A DNA stretch of 64,000 nt from NCBI RefSeq assembly GCF_000516985.1, contig NW_006917091.1, positions 182,285-246,284 of the forward strand. The letters are read 5' to 3'. Below are positions 22,613 through 32,122 of the stretch, one piece after another (position 1 is the first letter of the stretch; every line of letters begins with the position of its first letter). Below the pieces are notes generated by a model. That model ran no database searches. It worked only from the letters and a program-made list of their open reading frames with translations, and had not been told where the DNA came from. The stretch comes from Pestalotiopsis fici W106-1 (lineage: Eukaryota; Ascomycota; Sordariomycetes; Amphisphaeriales; Sporocadaceae). The translations under genes and the position numbers were made by a program.

Positions 22613-24850
22613 GCCCTCAACAACAAAAACAACGATATTTGTAAAGAAAACGAAAATACCATTTTTTTATGACCTGGAATGACATGGGTTTTGTTTCTAT
22701 ATATGCGTAAAGCGATAGAACTTTCTGTAGAGGGACCAAAATGGGCACATACTACATAGACCAGACAGGTTAAATTCTTTCGATTACATACGGTTTTCAC
22801 CGGTTATACTTATAATTCATACACACTTCTGGTTTATCATATCAAGACTTGAAAGTTGGGTCGTGATCTTGTTCACATGTGAGATACGTGGGGCACGTTG
22901 TGTTATGACGGTGGTTATTGTCAGAACATGATGGAGGCACTCAAGTGGTCGACGTCCATAGTTAGAAATGTGCCAGCCCAGGGATGTGAAGCTGACATTC
23001 TCGAATGCATCAAGCAATCTCATCTGGCCTTTTTGCAAAGCACAAGAGTAATGCAGCTGTGTGCGTTTATCGCCAGGCTCGCCGTGTAGGTATGTATACA
23101 CAAAGAAAATGCGTAGCTCTAAAGCCCGGACAGATGTCAAGTCTCTCGGTGAGCATGAGCCCAGTTCAAGTCCCCCAAGCCCACGGTCATGGCTAAGCAC
23201 CACAGAGCTACATACATACATACAGCTTTACCTTCTAGTTTGCTGGGCACGGATATATTGACAAATGCTCTGTGGCATATCGTGCTGTGCATCACAAGTT
23301 ACCACGCTTTACACGATACTTTGCACACTAGTGGTGTGCAATTGCAATATATTCATTAATTTCAGTCAAAACCAATTAATCTTCACCCTAATCAATTCCG
23401 CTTTTGTAAGCGACACTGCATTTTATAAGCAATCATTTTAACCCGTGTTGGATTTCTCGCCCAGCCTGGCTGTTCATAATATGACAAGCTCTTTCCCCCA
23501 AGATCTTGCGTCCTTTTGAATTCAATGTCCAGTTTTCGTGATGGAGATGCGACATACCTTTGTTATCAAAGTTGAAAAGTACAGCAGATACGTTATTCGT
23601 AAGCCTCTCAAGTGCCGGTATGGCGCCAAACTCTTCCAGCCCTATAGCTATCCGATTTTCTTCGGAATTCCGATACATCAGCTCCGTCGCAACATACGCT
23701 TTTATGCCAACTTTGGACACGGTGATGGAGATGCCACTGTAGTTTTTAGAACGGGCACGAACAGAGTGGACGGCAGCAGCTCTAGTGACTTCAAATTGAT
23801 GATATTTTATGCAGAGACTAACATAGGTGACAACGACGACCATTCTGATGACATAAAACGAAAATCATGCCGCGGAGTATCAACAATGGTTACATGTGTT
23901 CTCCACCACGCAGTGATTACTTACCCCTTTTCCGTGAGAAATAAAGTCATCAACCTGGAAACCCAAAGAGCACGCGCCAGAATCATTTCTGTTGTGCCTA
24001 CGCTCCGAACCGCCCCTACACCAGGTGGCTGTGAACCCATCTTTGGAGGCTTGAGCATTTTTGGCGAGAGCTTTTTCAACCCGTCGGGAGAGAAGCGACC
24101 ATACGCACATGGATGGGCGTTTGACACCAGTGGACCGTTCACCGCCACATACCTGGCTCGCGGCGGTGGTGATGGTACCGGTCCCGTTGGCCATAGTGAC
24201 CCTATCGAGGACATTCTAGCAAAGCCCAACGAGATCGTTGTCCGTATCGCCTTGGCAGCGCCGAACGCTTCAAGCCCGCTGACCCAGTTCATCGCTCAAT
24301 GACCAGTCTTCATATATGAATCCTGGTACGATTACATGTGGGGGTGGGGGTGCTGGCCATAGCCGTCTTGGTGGCGATGGCAGTCGTTTGGAATGGATCT
24401 GGGTTTCCATGCCCTCGGGCTTCCAGTCTCGCTTAGTCCGATTGAGATTGTAATGACCTTTGGCTCTCCACTCCTCCAGAAGCCAGGGACCTCGAACACG
24501 ACCGTTGATGAGCTTCTCACTGCTTACATGGACACCTATTATCAATACACATCGACCGGTGAATATGATACAAAGGACCCGACATGCGCAACTCGCAAGA
24601 GGTTACAAATCACGGTTCAAGATCAAGGGACAAAGCTGCAGGCGCATGAGACCTTTGCTGGGTAATAAATTTCTTGTCAATCTCCTTCAAACAAACTCAT
24701 CACAAGTTGAAGAAACAATTGCAGGTGGCCCGCAAGATAGTATCGTAACTCCTGGCTAGAAAGTTCATCGACAATTTGCTAGTCCTGAAAATTGTGCCAT
24801 CTACCTACAGATATCTCGGGTATTTTGTAATCAAAATAACATGTCTTCAA
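22613..24850. other. Intergenic region with one ambiguous coding locus
   Basis: Apart from the overlapping frames at 23433-24302 described separately, I see no gene. A short (CATA)n tract lies near 23211-23224. Confidence 0.4.
23433..24292 (-). CDS. Hypothetical protein (uncertain; competes with an antisense frame)
   Basis: A two-exon model, 24292-23925 and 23844-23433, gives 259 residues with a GTAAGT donor and CAG acceptor. The second exon reads like a protein (GLEEFGAIPALERLTNNVSAVLFNFDNKG). The first exon is Pro/Ser rich and less convincing. On the plus strand, 23541-24302 is a single 253-codon open frame with good third-position bias at its 3' end (FGGLSIFGESFFNPSGEKR; PIEDILAKPNEIVVRIAL). 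Both cannot easily be real along their whole length. I recognise neither product. Another minus start at 24194 (MANGTGTITTAASQ followed by a GTATGT donor) is also possible. Confidence 0.3.
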
Positions 24851-26626
24851 CTAGACCGATTGATCCAATACATAAAGGCGGCCTTCGTATGGTTTCAATG
24901 TCGTGACAGCACTCTGCGGTGTCCCATACGTCGACACGACCAGCTTGAGTTGATCCGCGGTCACCGTGTCCGGCAGACTCAACACATGCTCCTCCGACGT
25001 GAAATTGAGCACGACCAAGGCCTTGTCGCCACCATTGGTCTTCCAATACGAAAACACCTTTTCGTTCTCCTCGTCGATAATCTCATAGTACCCATACACC
25101 AACAGCCGCGCGAGGTCCTGACGGGTCCGCAGCATCTGCCGCCAAAAGCCCAAAACACTGTGCTCGTCGTCCTGCTGCGCCGCGACATTGATCTCGCCTG
25201 CGAGATCGTGCACGCGCATCCACGTGGCCGGGTTGGTCGAGAAGCCGCCCTGGGGGGAGGCGTCCCAGGCCATGGGGTAGCGGGCGTGGTCGCGCGACAG
25301 GTGCTGAATGGCCGTCTTGGCCCTGGCCAGGGCCTTGGGGTCATTGTTGGTGGCCTCGGCCACGTAGCGGTAAAAGTTGCCCGACTCGACGTCCTTGTAC
25401 TCCTCAATCGGCCAGTCCTTGGGCATGTTGACCATGCCAATCTCCTGCCCCTGGTACACGAACAGCGTGCCGGATAGTGTCGTGTTGAGCAGGGCGAGCA
25501 TCTTGCCCGAGGCGACGCGGAACTCGGGGGCGTCGGATGCGAAGCGGCTGACGGACCGCGCCTGGTCGTGGTTCTCCATGAACGATGTGGTCCAGGCATC
25601 GGTGCCGACAATGAGGCTTTGACTATTGTTGATGGCCCGCTTGAGGTCGGGAAGCTTCCAGTTGAACGGCGTCGTGTCATATTTGGCTTCTGTTCCTTGG
25701 CCCACGTCTACAACGTCGAATTGAAAGACCATGTCCAGCTGCTTGGCGGCGGCTGATACGTATTGCAGGACACGCGAGCGGTCTGGTGTGCACGGGCACT
25801 CTCCGACCGTCATGGTATCGTATGGCGCCATGATGGCGTTCATCTCAGAGAGATACTCGGTCATCCGCGGTCCGTTGCAGTACAAGGTGGAAGCCACCTG
25901 GTGCTCTGCCTTTGGGTTGATGACTGGTGCGTCGGGGAGACCTTGCGGTTTGCTGTACATGTTGACGGTATCAACGCGGAAGCCATCGACACCGCGCTTG
26001 AGCCAGAACTCTATGGCGGAGGAGTATATGGCCTTACGGGTATTTGGGTTCTCCCAATTCAAGTCGGGCTGCTCTGGACAGAAGAGATGCAGATAGTATT
26101 CTTGCGTGGCTTCGTCCCAGGTCCACGCGCTGGTGCTAAAATTTGAACGCCAATTGTTGGGAGGCTGACGTTTGCCGTCGGCATCATACTTGGCGGGGCG
26201 CCAGATGTACCAGTCGCGCTTTGGGTTTGTCTTGGACGATCTAGACTCCTGGAACCACTTGTGTAGATCTGAAGTATGGTTGATGACGAGGTCGACAATG
26301 ATCTTGAGCCCCCGGGAATGGCACCCGTCTATGAGGTCCTGCATATCCTGCAGCGTGCCATAGGGTGGGAAAACCGACTCATAGTCGGAAATGTCATAAC
26401 CCAAGTCGATTTGAGGACTGTCATAATGCGGGCAGACCCATATTGTGGTCGCACCAAGCGATTTGATATAGTCGAGCTTGGAAGCGATGCCACGGATATC
26501 TCCTAGTCCGTCGCCGTTGGAGTCCATGAAGCTGGCCGGGTATACCTGATAGACGACGGCCTCTTTCCACCATTTCTGCGAGCTGGCGCTGGGCACCAGC
26601 ATTGCTGCAGATTCAGCAGAAGGCAT
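24851..26626 (-). CDS. GH13 alpha-glucosidase, maltase type
   Basis: Single exon, 591 residues, about the size of yeast maltases (584). The ATG at 26626 is the first in frame. There is no signal peptide, so the enzyme is cytosolic and must act on imported sugar. GH13 regions are all visible: QVYPASFMDSNGDGLGD, DLVINHTSD, GFRVDTVNM with nucleophile Asp219, TVGECPC with acid/base Glu276, and FMENHDQAR with Asp354. Residue 220, next to the nucleophile, is Thr. In the yeast enzymes Thr here marks maltases that cut alpha-1,4 links, and Val marks isomaltases (established for Saccharomyces). It therefore probably splits maltose and related alpha-1,4-glucosides. It is divergent from the alpha-glucoside permease at 28032 and belongs with it and the Zn2Cys6 gene at 30416 in a MAL-type cluster. 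Confidence 0.93.
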   Translation of the reverse strand: MPSAESAAMLVPSASSQKWWKEAVVYQVYPASFMDSNGDGLGDIRGIASKLDYIKSLGATTIWVCPHYDSPQIDLGYDISDYESVFPPYGTLQDMQDLIDGCHSRGLKIIVDLVINHTSDLHKWFQESRSSKTNPKRDWYIWRPAKYDADGKRQPPNNWRSNFSTSAWTWDEATQEYYLHLFCPEQPDLNWENPNTRKAIYSSAIEFWLKRGVDGFRVDTVNMYSKPQGLPDAPVINPKAEHQVASTLYCNGPRMTEYLSEMNAIMAPYDTMTVGECPCTPDRSRVLQYVSAAAKQLDMVFQFDVVDVGQGTEAKYDTTPFNWKLPDLKRAINNSQSLIVGTDAWTTSFMENHDQARSVSRFASDAPEFRVASGKMLALLNTTLSGTLFVYQGQEIGMVNMPKDWPIEEYKDVESGNFYRYVAEATNNDPKALARAKTAIQHLSRDHARYPMAWDASPQGGFSTNPATWMRVHDLAGEINVAAQQDDEHSVLGFWRQMLRTRQDLARLLVYGYYEIIDEENEKVFSYWKTNGGDKALVVLNFTSEEHVLSLPDTVTADQLKLVVSTYGTPQSAVTTLKPYEGRLYVLDQSV

Positions 26627-28031
26627 TTTACAAGTTGGGAGAAATATGACCAAGTGGCACAGGATTTGTTCAATAACTCAACACGAATGAAAAGAGTAGC
26701 TACAGCCACACACACTTTAAAGTCGGGGAAGATGCGTTCAGGAGTGGTGTTTTGTTTTCTCAGATTTGTATGTTCAAGGTATAGTAAAAAAGACATGAAT
26801 AGAACTGCGAACCACATGGCAATGTAATCTTATACTGACGAAACAACCGTTGGGCGATTCATTTGAGGGCTCCAAACGCAGAATACTCCGCACGGCACGT
26901 TGGTTTCTCATTGGCGATATCTCGGTCCGAGGTGTAGACCATGCGCTATAGTGCGCCACTCCAGCGATAGGGTCTCGCTGCTCAGCTATAATTTTGATTG
27001 GTCCAATGTCGCCCCGAGGTCAATCCTCGCGCATTTCCACGAGCAATTCAGCGAGTATCTGCTCCAATGCCATTTACCGCTTGCGGCATGTTGGCAGCAC
27101 CCAAGCGAGCTAAGCATATATGCGGGGGTTGCATACACCTACATACATGCACCCCAGAAAATCGAATGATTGAATACTGCCCAGACTGACGGTCACCATG
27201 GATGAAAGACCATAATGGTTCAATAATGGACGATATCTCGCTCATATTTCGCGCATGATTGCGCGTCGCAAATAATCATTATCCATGTCATGGGGTGATG
27301 GTAAAAGCAACAAACGTGCAACAAACACATCGACATTGGAGGTATTGGATCGATATATACACACCAAGCCTTGATGTTTGTGTTTATGAGGTCCGATCGA
27401 AATGCGACAAGAAGCAGTAAGGTGAATGATCTCCGCCTTTGCATGGAGAGAGGCATTTGAGACCTATCCTAACCAATCGCTATATTCCTATCTTGTCTTC
27501 GAGCAATCACTTGAACGTCATCACCGCAGATGACGGGTTTCATCGGGACTTCTTCCACTCTCTGGGCATCTTGGCTACCTTTTTTAAACTCCGCTCAATT
27601 CTCGCATCAACTTTTCACGGCGCAGAGGCCCCATGTCGATTTAGAAAGCCCAGACACCAATGTCACTCATATGATGGGGAAAATGCATTAGCGCTTGGGG
27701 TCCCCAGATTTCGCCGTCCCCGGACTTGCCGCTTAGCGGCCGATGGTATCGCCGAATGGCATATTTGATTGGGTCAATCTCGATCCGAGTTTTTTCAGCT
27801 CCAATTCCTGTATTGAAAGTTGGGAAATCCTGGAAACGCCATGATTTGTATAAGCACAAATATCGCGGGTTTTCTCTCAGGAGAGCCTCACTATATGAAG
27901 GGATGGCTCCGCCACGTCGATCGAAGCATTTACCATGAGCATATCATGAGTCTTGCGTCCTGACTCTTGAGCACAAATCTTTACAACTTGTTCATATTGC
28001 TCTTCTGAAATCACCTCTCCGAGCCGGTAAC
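26627..28031. promoter_or_regulatory. Divergent promoter of maltase and permease
   Basis: The 1.4 kb between the two start codons holds no convincing gene (open frames are under 110 codons). CGG/CCG triplets cluster at 27714-27755, the kind of half-site read by Zn2Cys6 proteins. In the related Aspergillus cluster the corresponding region drives maltose-induced expression of both genes (family knowledge). Function here is inferred. Confidence 0.45.
27729..27739. promoter_or_regulatory. Candidate Zn2Cys6 site, CCG-N5-CGG
   Basis: The inverted triplet pair CCGCTTAGCGG lies about 293 bp upstream of the permease start and about 1.1 kb from the maltase start, with further CCG/CGG triplets on both sides. 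The linked regulator at 30416 is the obvious candidate binder. A motif this short can occur by chance. Confidence 0.25.
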
Positions 28032-29988
28032 ATGGCTGATCTCAACGATCCCAAACAGTCTGCCGTCGACAATGCAGCCTTCAACAGCATTCGAGATGCG
28101 GCCAAAGCTACACAAGCCGAGCACGAAATGGGATTTCTTGAATCTCTCAAGGTGTATCGCAAAGGTGTAGCCTGGTCCATCATGCTGTCCACGGCCATTG
28201 TTATGGAGGGATTCGATCTTATCCTTCTCGGCGGTCTCATTGGCTTTCCGCCATTCGAAGAACGGTTCGGCGATCTACAACCAGACGGGACGTACGAACT
28301 ATCAGCTACATGGCAGACGGCCTTGAACATGGGATCGCTGGTAGGCCAGATCATTGGTCTCTTCCTCAATGGCTACATTGCGGATCGATTTGGTTACAGA
28401 TACACCATGATGGGCGGACTCACCCTGATTGTTTCATTCATCTTTATCCCATTTTTCTCAAATAGCATCGCCATGTTTCTATGCGGTCAAATCCTTCTCG
28501 GCATTCCGTTCGGATGTTTCCAGACTCTGGCGTGCACATATGCATCAGAAGTTGTCCCGACACAACTCCGAGCGTATCTCACCACCTATGTAAGTACTAC
28601 AAACTTTTGGTGTTCTTCCCTTTATTGCATGTCTCCCAGGGATCATCTCCCTCTGAGAAGGTGTTTCCCGGTCCTGCATCTTTGTCCCAGGAAATACCTC
28701 TTCCACACCTTTATTGTGCTTGGTGGGAATTTCTACACGATCGAGCGAAGATCGAGAAGCTAACACGTTTGGGTCTCCTCAGGTTAACTTGTGCTGGGTT
28801 TTTGGCCAAATCATTGCTTCGGGCCTGCTGCGAGCTCTCGTCAACCGTGCAGATAGCTGGGGCTACAGAATTCCTGTGGCAGTACAATGGTAAGTTATGA
28901 TTGTGCTTTCCTTTTGTTGCAAGCAATATTCCCGCGCCAGCCCGCGACAAATGCAGATGCTTAGCACTATATTCGCATCGCATGTGATAATGTACAAGAT
29001 GGCTAATCCCAAGACTCACAGGTTCTGGCCCATTCCCCTATTCATCGGCTGTTTGTTCATTCCAGAGTCACCATGGTGGCTTGTTCGGCAAGGAAGAATC
29101 GAAGACGCGAAACGATCGCTGGAGCGCCTGACATGCAAGACGGACTCGTCCTTTAGTGTCGATGAGACAGTCGCCATGATAATTTACACGGACGAACATA
29201 ACAAGGCAATCTCAGCGGGAACATCCTATCTTGATTGCTTCAAGGGATTCGACTTGCGTCGCACCGAAATAGTCTGCATGTGCTGGGTCTCTCAAGTGCT
29301 CTCTGGATCCCCGTTGATGGGTTATTCGAGCTACTTCTATCAGCAAGCCGGCCTAGACGTCAGCAACGCCTTCACCATGACTATTGCCCAATTTTGCCTC
29401 GGCGGAGTCGGCACCATCTGCTCGTGGTTCCTCATGGGCCGAGCTGGCCGTCGCACGATTTACTTGTACGGCCAAGGGTGTATGGTGGTCGCCCTCTTGG
29501 CCATTGGCTTTACCTCGCTGGCCGGCCGGTCCAACACGGCGGCGCAATGGGCCATTGGGTCTCTCCTGCTGGTGTTTACCTTTGTTTACGATTGCACGGT
29601 CGGACCCGTCTGTTACACTCTGGTGGCTGAGCTGCCCTCCTCTCGACTGAGGACCAAGTCGGTTGTTCTGGCAAGGAACATGTACAACCTGATTAGCATC
29701 GTGGCAACCATCATTACGCCATCCATGCTGAATCCCACAGCCTGGAACTGGGGTGCCAAGTGTGGCTTCTTCTGGGCAGGGACATGTTTTCTATGCTTTA
29801 TTTGGACATTTTTCCGACTACCTGAGCCCAAAGACAGAACCTTTGCAGAAATTGATGCGCTCTTTGAGAGAAAGACGCCGGCCAGAAAGTTCAAGTCGAC
29901 GGCTGTCGATGAGTTGAACCCAGAAAGTCTAGAGGAGAAGTCGGTCATGGTACACGTAGAAAATACGGAAAAGGTGGAAGTAGCATAA
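28032..29988 (+). CDS. MFS alpha-glucoside (maltose) permease
   Basis: Three exons, 28032-28589, 28783-28889 and 29022-29988, give 543 residues with frame-preserving junctions (YLTTY|VNLCWVFGQ and VAVQW|FWPIPLF). It has twelve predicted membrane segments and sugar-porter signatures: NGYIADRFGYRYTMMGG after helix 2, PTQLRAYLTTYVNLCW near helix 5, PESPWWLVRQGR after helix 6, GRAGRRTIYLYG after helix 8, and a PEPKDRTFAEIDALFE tail. Overall it fits the H+/alpha-glucoside symporters (yeast Mal31/Agt1, Aspergillus MalP). It should import maltose-type sugars for the cytosolic maltase next door. The 193-nt and 132-nt introns are longer than most here. The C-terminal tail is long and acidic with Lys residues, a common setting for ubiquitin-driven turnover (inference). 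Confidence 0.92.
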
Positions 29989-30415
29989 AGACGTGCAATG
30001 ACGTCTGTGAGACGATCAGCTTAGTAACCTAGTGAAGGGGAAAAGAGCATATGCTTGAATCTAGAGGCAATAAATTTAATACTTGAATGTGTCATCTGAC
30101 TGCTGCGCACTGCGATTAATTCTTCGACACCAGTAAAGTAATAGCTTGCGAAGATGGCGGGCGCGCTGGTACAACACGAGAAGCTCTGAAGCGATGATGA
30201 GATCTGCGGTTGACTGCCGAGATGCGGGTACCTGTAGACGCTAACATGTGTGCTAACCCAGGCACTTCCAAGACCGCTAAATTCTCAATGGTGTGTGCGC
30301 TCAGGCGTCGGCACAACGCTGAGTTGGGGTAAGCAGCCTTTTGTTTTCTCCTCTCCCTCCCTCCCTGATTTGCCGATCCTCTCATCCTTGACATAGATCA
30401 GTGCACTTCAACTTG
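29989..30415. other. Intergenic, permease to regulator
   Basis: This 427-bp stretch contains the permease 3' end and the 5' region of the regulator. A CT-rich tract lies at about 30348-30365, just upstream of the regulator start. No gene. Confidence 0.45.
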
Positions 30416-32122
30416 ATGGCCGATGGACAAGCACAGCAACAGGGAGATTCGGTCCCCTCGCTTCGACGGATACGCCGGGCCTGCGATGGTTGTCGCGCTC
30501 GTAGAGTCAAATGCAATGGCGACACCAATCGCTGTCAGCAATGCAGTCATTTAGGCTTGCGGTGCGTCTACTCGGCACAAAGGTCAAAGAGCTCGCGCAG
30601 CGGGGTCACTCGAGGCTCTGTGATAGCGCAGCTCAAAGGAAATCCCACGTCGCTTACAGTGGGCAATGCCCCGCGGAGTAGCCCTGGAGCGACACTGAAC
30701 CACCATTCGGTTAGTGGCAACAGCCCAGCCAGTGTAACACCGCAATTGAGTGGCGGTAATGGTGGTAGTGATGGGACACTGCCGGCTTCATTCTCGAGAG
30801 ACTTCTTCAGAGGGCTCATTGGCGACTATACTCTTTACGTCTACGAAGTGAACCCCATCATATCGCCGCCAGAGATGCTAGAGTCTATTGACCGCATGGA
30901 TCAGGCCGAGAACCCAGTCGATTATGCTCTCGTACACGCATATGCCGCTGTGACAGTCAACCTCACAACGCCAGATTGGCAGGCTGACCATGACAAGTCA
31001 CACCTGATACACCAGCTTCTGGGGATTGCCATGACCGCGCGCAGTGCTGTCATGACACAAGCAATGAGCGTCGTCTCATCAAGCTTGCACCCATATCTAT
31101 CGGCACATCTTATCATGACGGCAATATTCATTGAGATTTGTCTCATGGCTGTTGATAAGTTTGCCGAGGCTTTCCTGATCTTGCGAGAAGCAATAGGCAT
31201 GATACAACTTCTCGGAGTTGACCGTCTGGTCACCAGCTCCGAACTCTGCACAGTGAATGCCGAGCATGGCACAAAGCACAAAAGCACACTGAGCCTCTCT
31301 GAAAAGACTAGACGTATTCGGCTATATTGGGAAGCTTTCATACACGAACGCTTCTTGACCATCATGGCTGATTACCCACCCGCTTTACCGCCACTTCCAC
31401 CCGACGTGTCCTTGCCACGAGAGGATGCCTCGATTCCAATCAACATTCACGTGGGATGGCAGTATCTAATCAAGCTATTCAGCGTTTTGGATGACGATTT
31501 TGTCCGACATTGGCGTAGTTCCAACAAGCACACTCCTGAACCAGTGACAGCTGCTTGGATTGAGGCCAAGATGCATTACTTGAATGGTCTGTACGATATT
31601 GATCTAGAACTACAATGTGACGCCTATCGACAAGAGAATGTAGCAGGGATTGAGACAGCATCACACACGCATACTGACCCATCACCACCTGGCGTTACTT
31701 GTTTGTCAACTCTGCAAAAGGCAGACATCATCATAACAAGACAATGGCTCCTCATGCTTCTTTGGCAGCTCGCGATATCGAATTTTCTCCTGTCCTCGGA
31801 ATCGGCATCGCTCGAGGCAAACGCAATGTCACTGCAATTTCCAGTTATGCTCTCGCAACAATTGCGACAAGTCGTCGTGTTCCTTGGGAGGCCGAGCATC
31901 GAGAGACATGGCTCGGGGATTCTCAGAAAACTGTTTGAAATTACAAATTCACTCGCCGATGTCATTATCCATGTTCCCCCCCTCGATAGTGAGCAGGCTG
32001 CACAGCGCATGGACGATTTTAATTTCTTGTCAGAGTTCCTACATAATTCTGTTAGTCTGAGGGAAGTACAGTTGGGCATTCTTGCTGAGAAAAGCATAGC
32101 ACTCAAGGCTCGTTCTCGCTAA
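30416..32122 (+). CDS. Zn(II)2Cys6 transcription factor, probable MAL-type activator
   Basis: Single exon, 568 residues. The ATG at 30416 gives MADGQAQQQGD, with the DNA-binding domain 15-20 residues later: RRACDGCRARRVKCNG, then C-QQC and GLRCVYS. This is a complete six-cysteine binuclear zinc cluster (about residues 22-50). It is followed by a basic/Ser-rich linker (SKSSRSGVTRG) and a low-complexity Ser/Gly stretch. From about 130 it continues as a fungal-specific middle homology region: helical, with RIRLYWEAFIHERFLTI resembling the RRLWW...ERYLA motif. It probably activates the adjacent permease and maltase genes in response to maltose. That role is inferred from gene order, which copies Aspergillus malT-malP-malR and yeast MAL loci. 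The first cluster residues differ from AmyR, so it need not be a starch regulator. Confidence 0.88.
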   Translation: MADGQAQQQGDSVPSLRRIRRACDGCRARRVKCNGDTNRCQQCSHLGLRCVYSAQRSKSSRSGVTRGSVIAQLKGNPTSLTVGNAPRSSPGATLNHHSVSGNSPASVTPQLSGGNGGSDGTLPASFSRDFFRGLIGDYTLYVYEVNPIISPPEMLESIDRMDQAENPVDYALVHAYAAVTVNLTTPDWQADHDKSHLIHQLLGIAMTARSAVMTQAMSVVSSSLHPYLSAHLIMTAIFIEICLMAVDKFAEAFLILREAIGMIQLLGVDRLVTSSELCTVNAEHGTKHKSTLSLSEKTRRIRLYWEAFIHERFLTIMADYPPALPPLPPDVSLPREDASIPINIHVGWQYLIKLFSVLDDDFVRHWRSSNKHTPEPVTAAWIEAKMHYLNGLYDIDLELQCDAYRQENVAGIETASHTHTDPSPPGVTCLSTLQKADIIITRQWLLMLLWQLAISNFLLSSESASLEANAMSLQFPVMLSQQLRQVVVFLGRPSIERHGSGILRKLFEITNSLADVIIHVPPLDSEQAAQRMDDFNFLSEFLHNSVSLREVQLGILAEKSIALKARSR

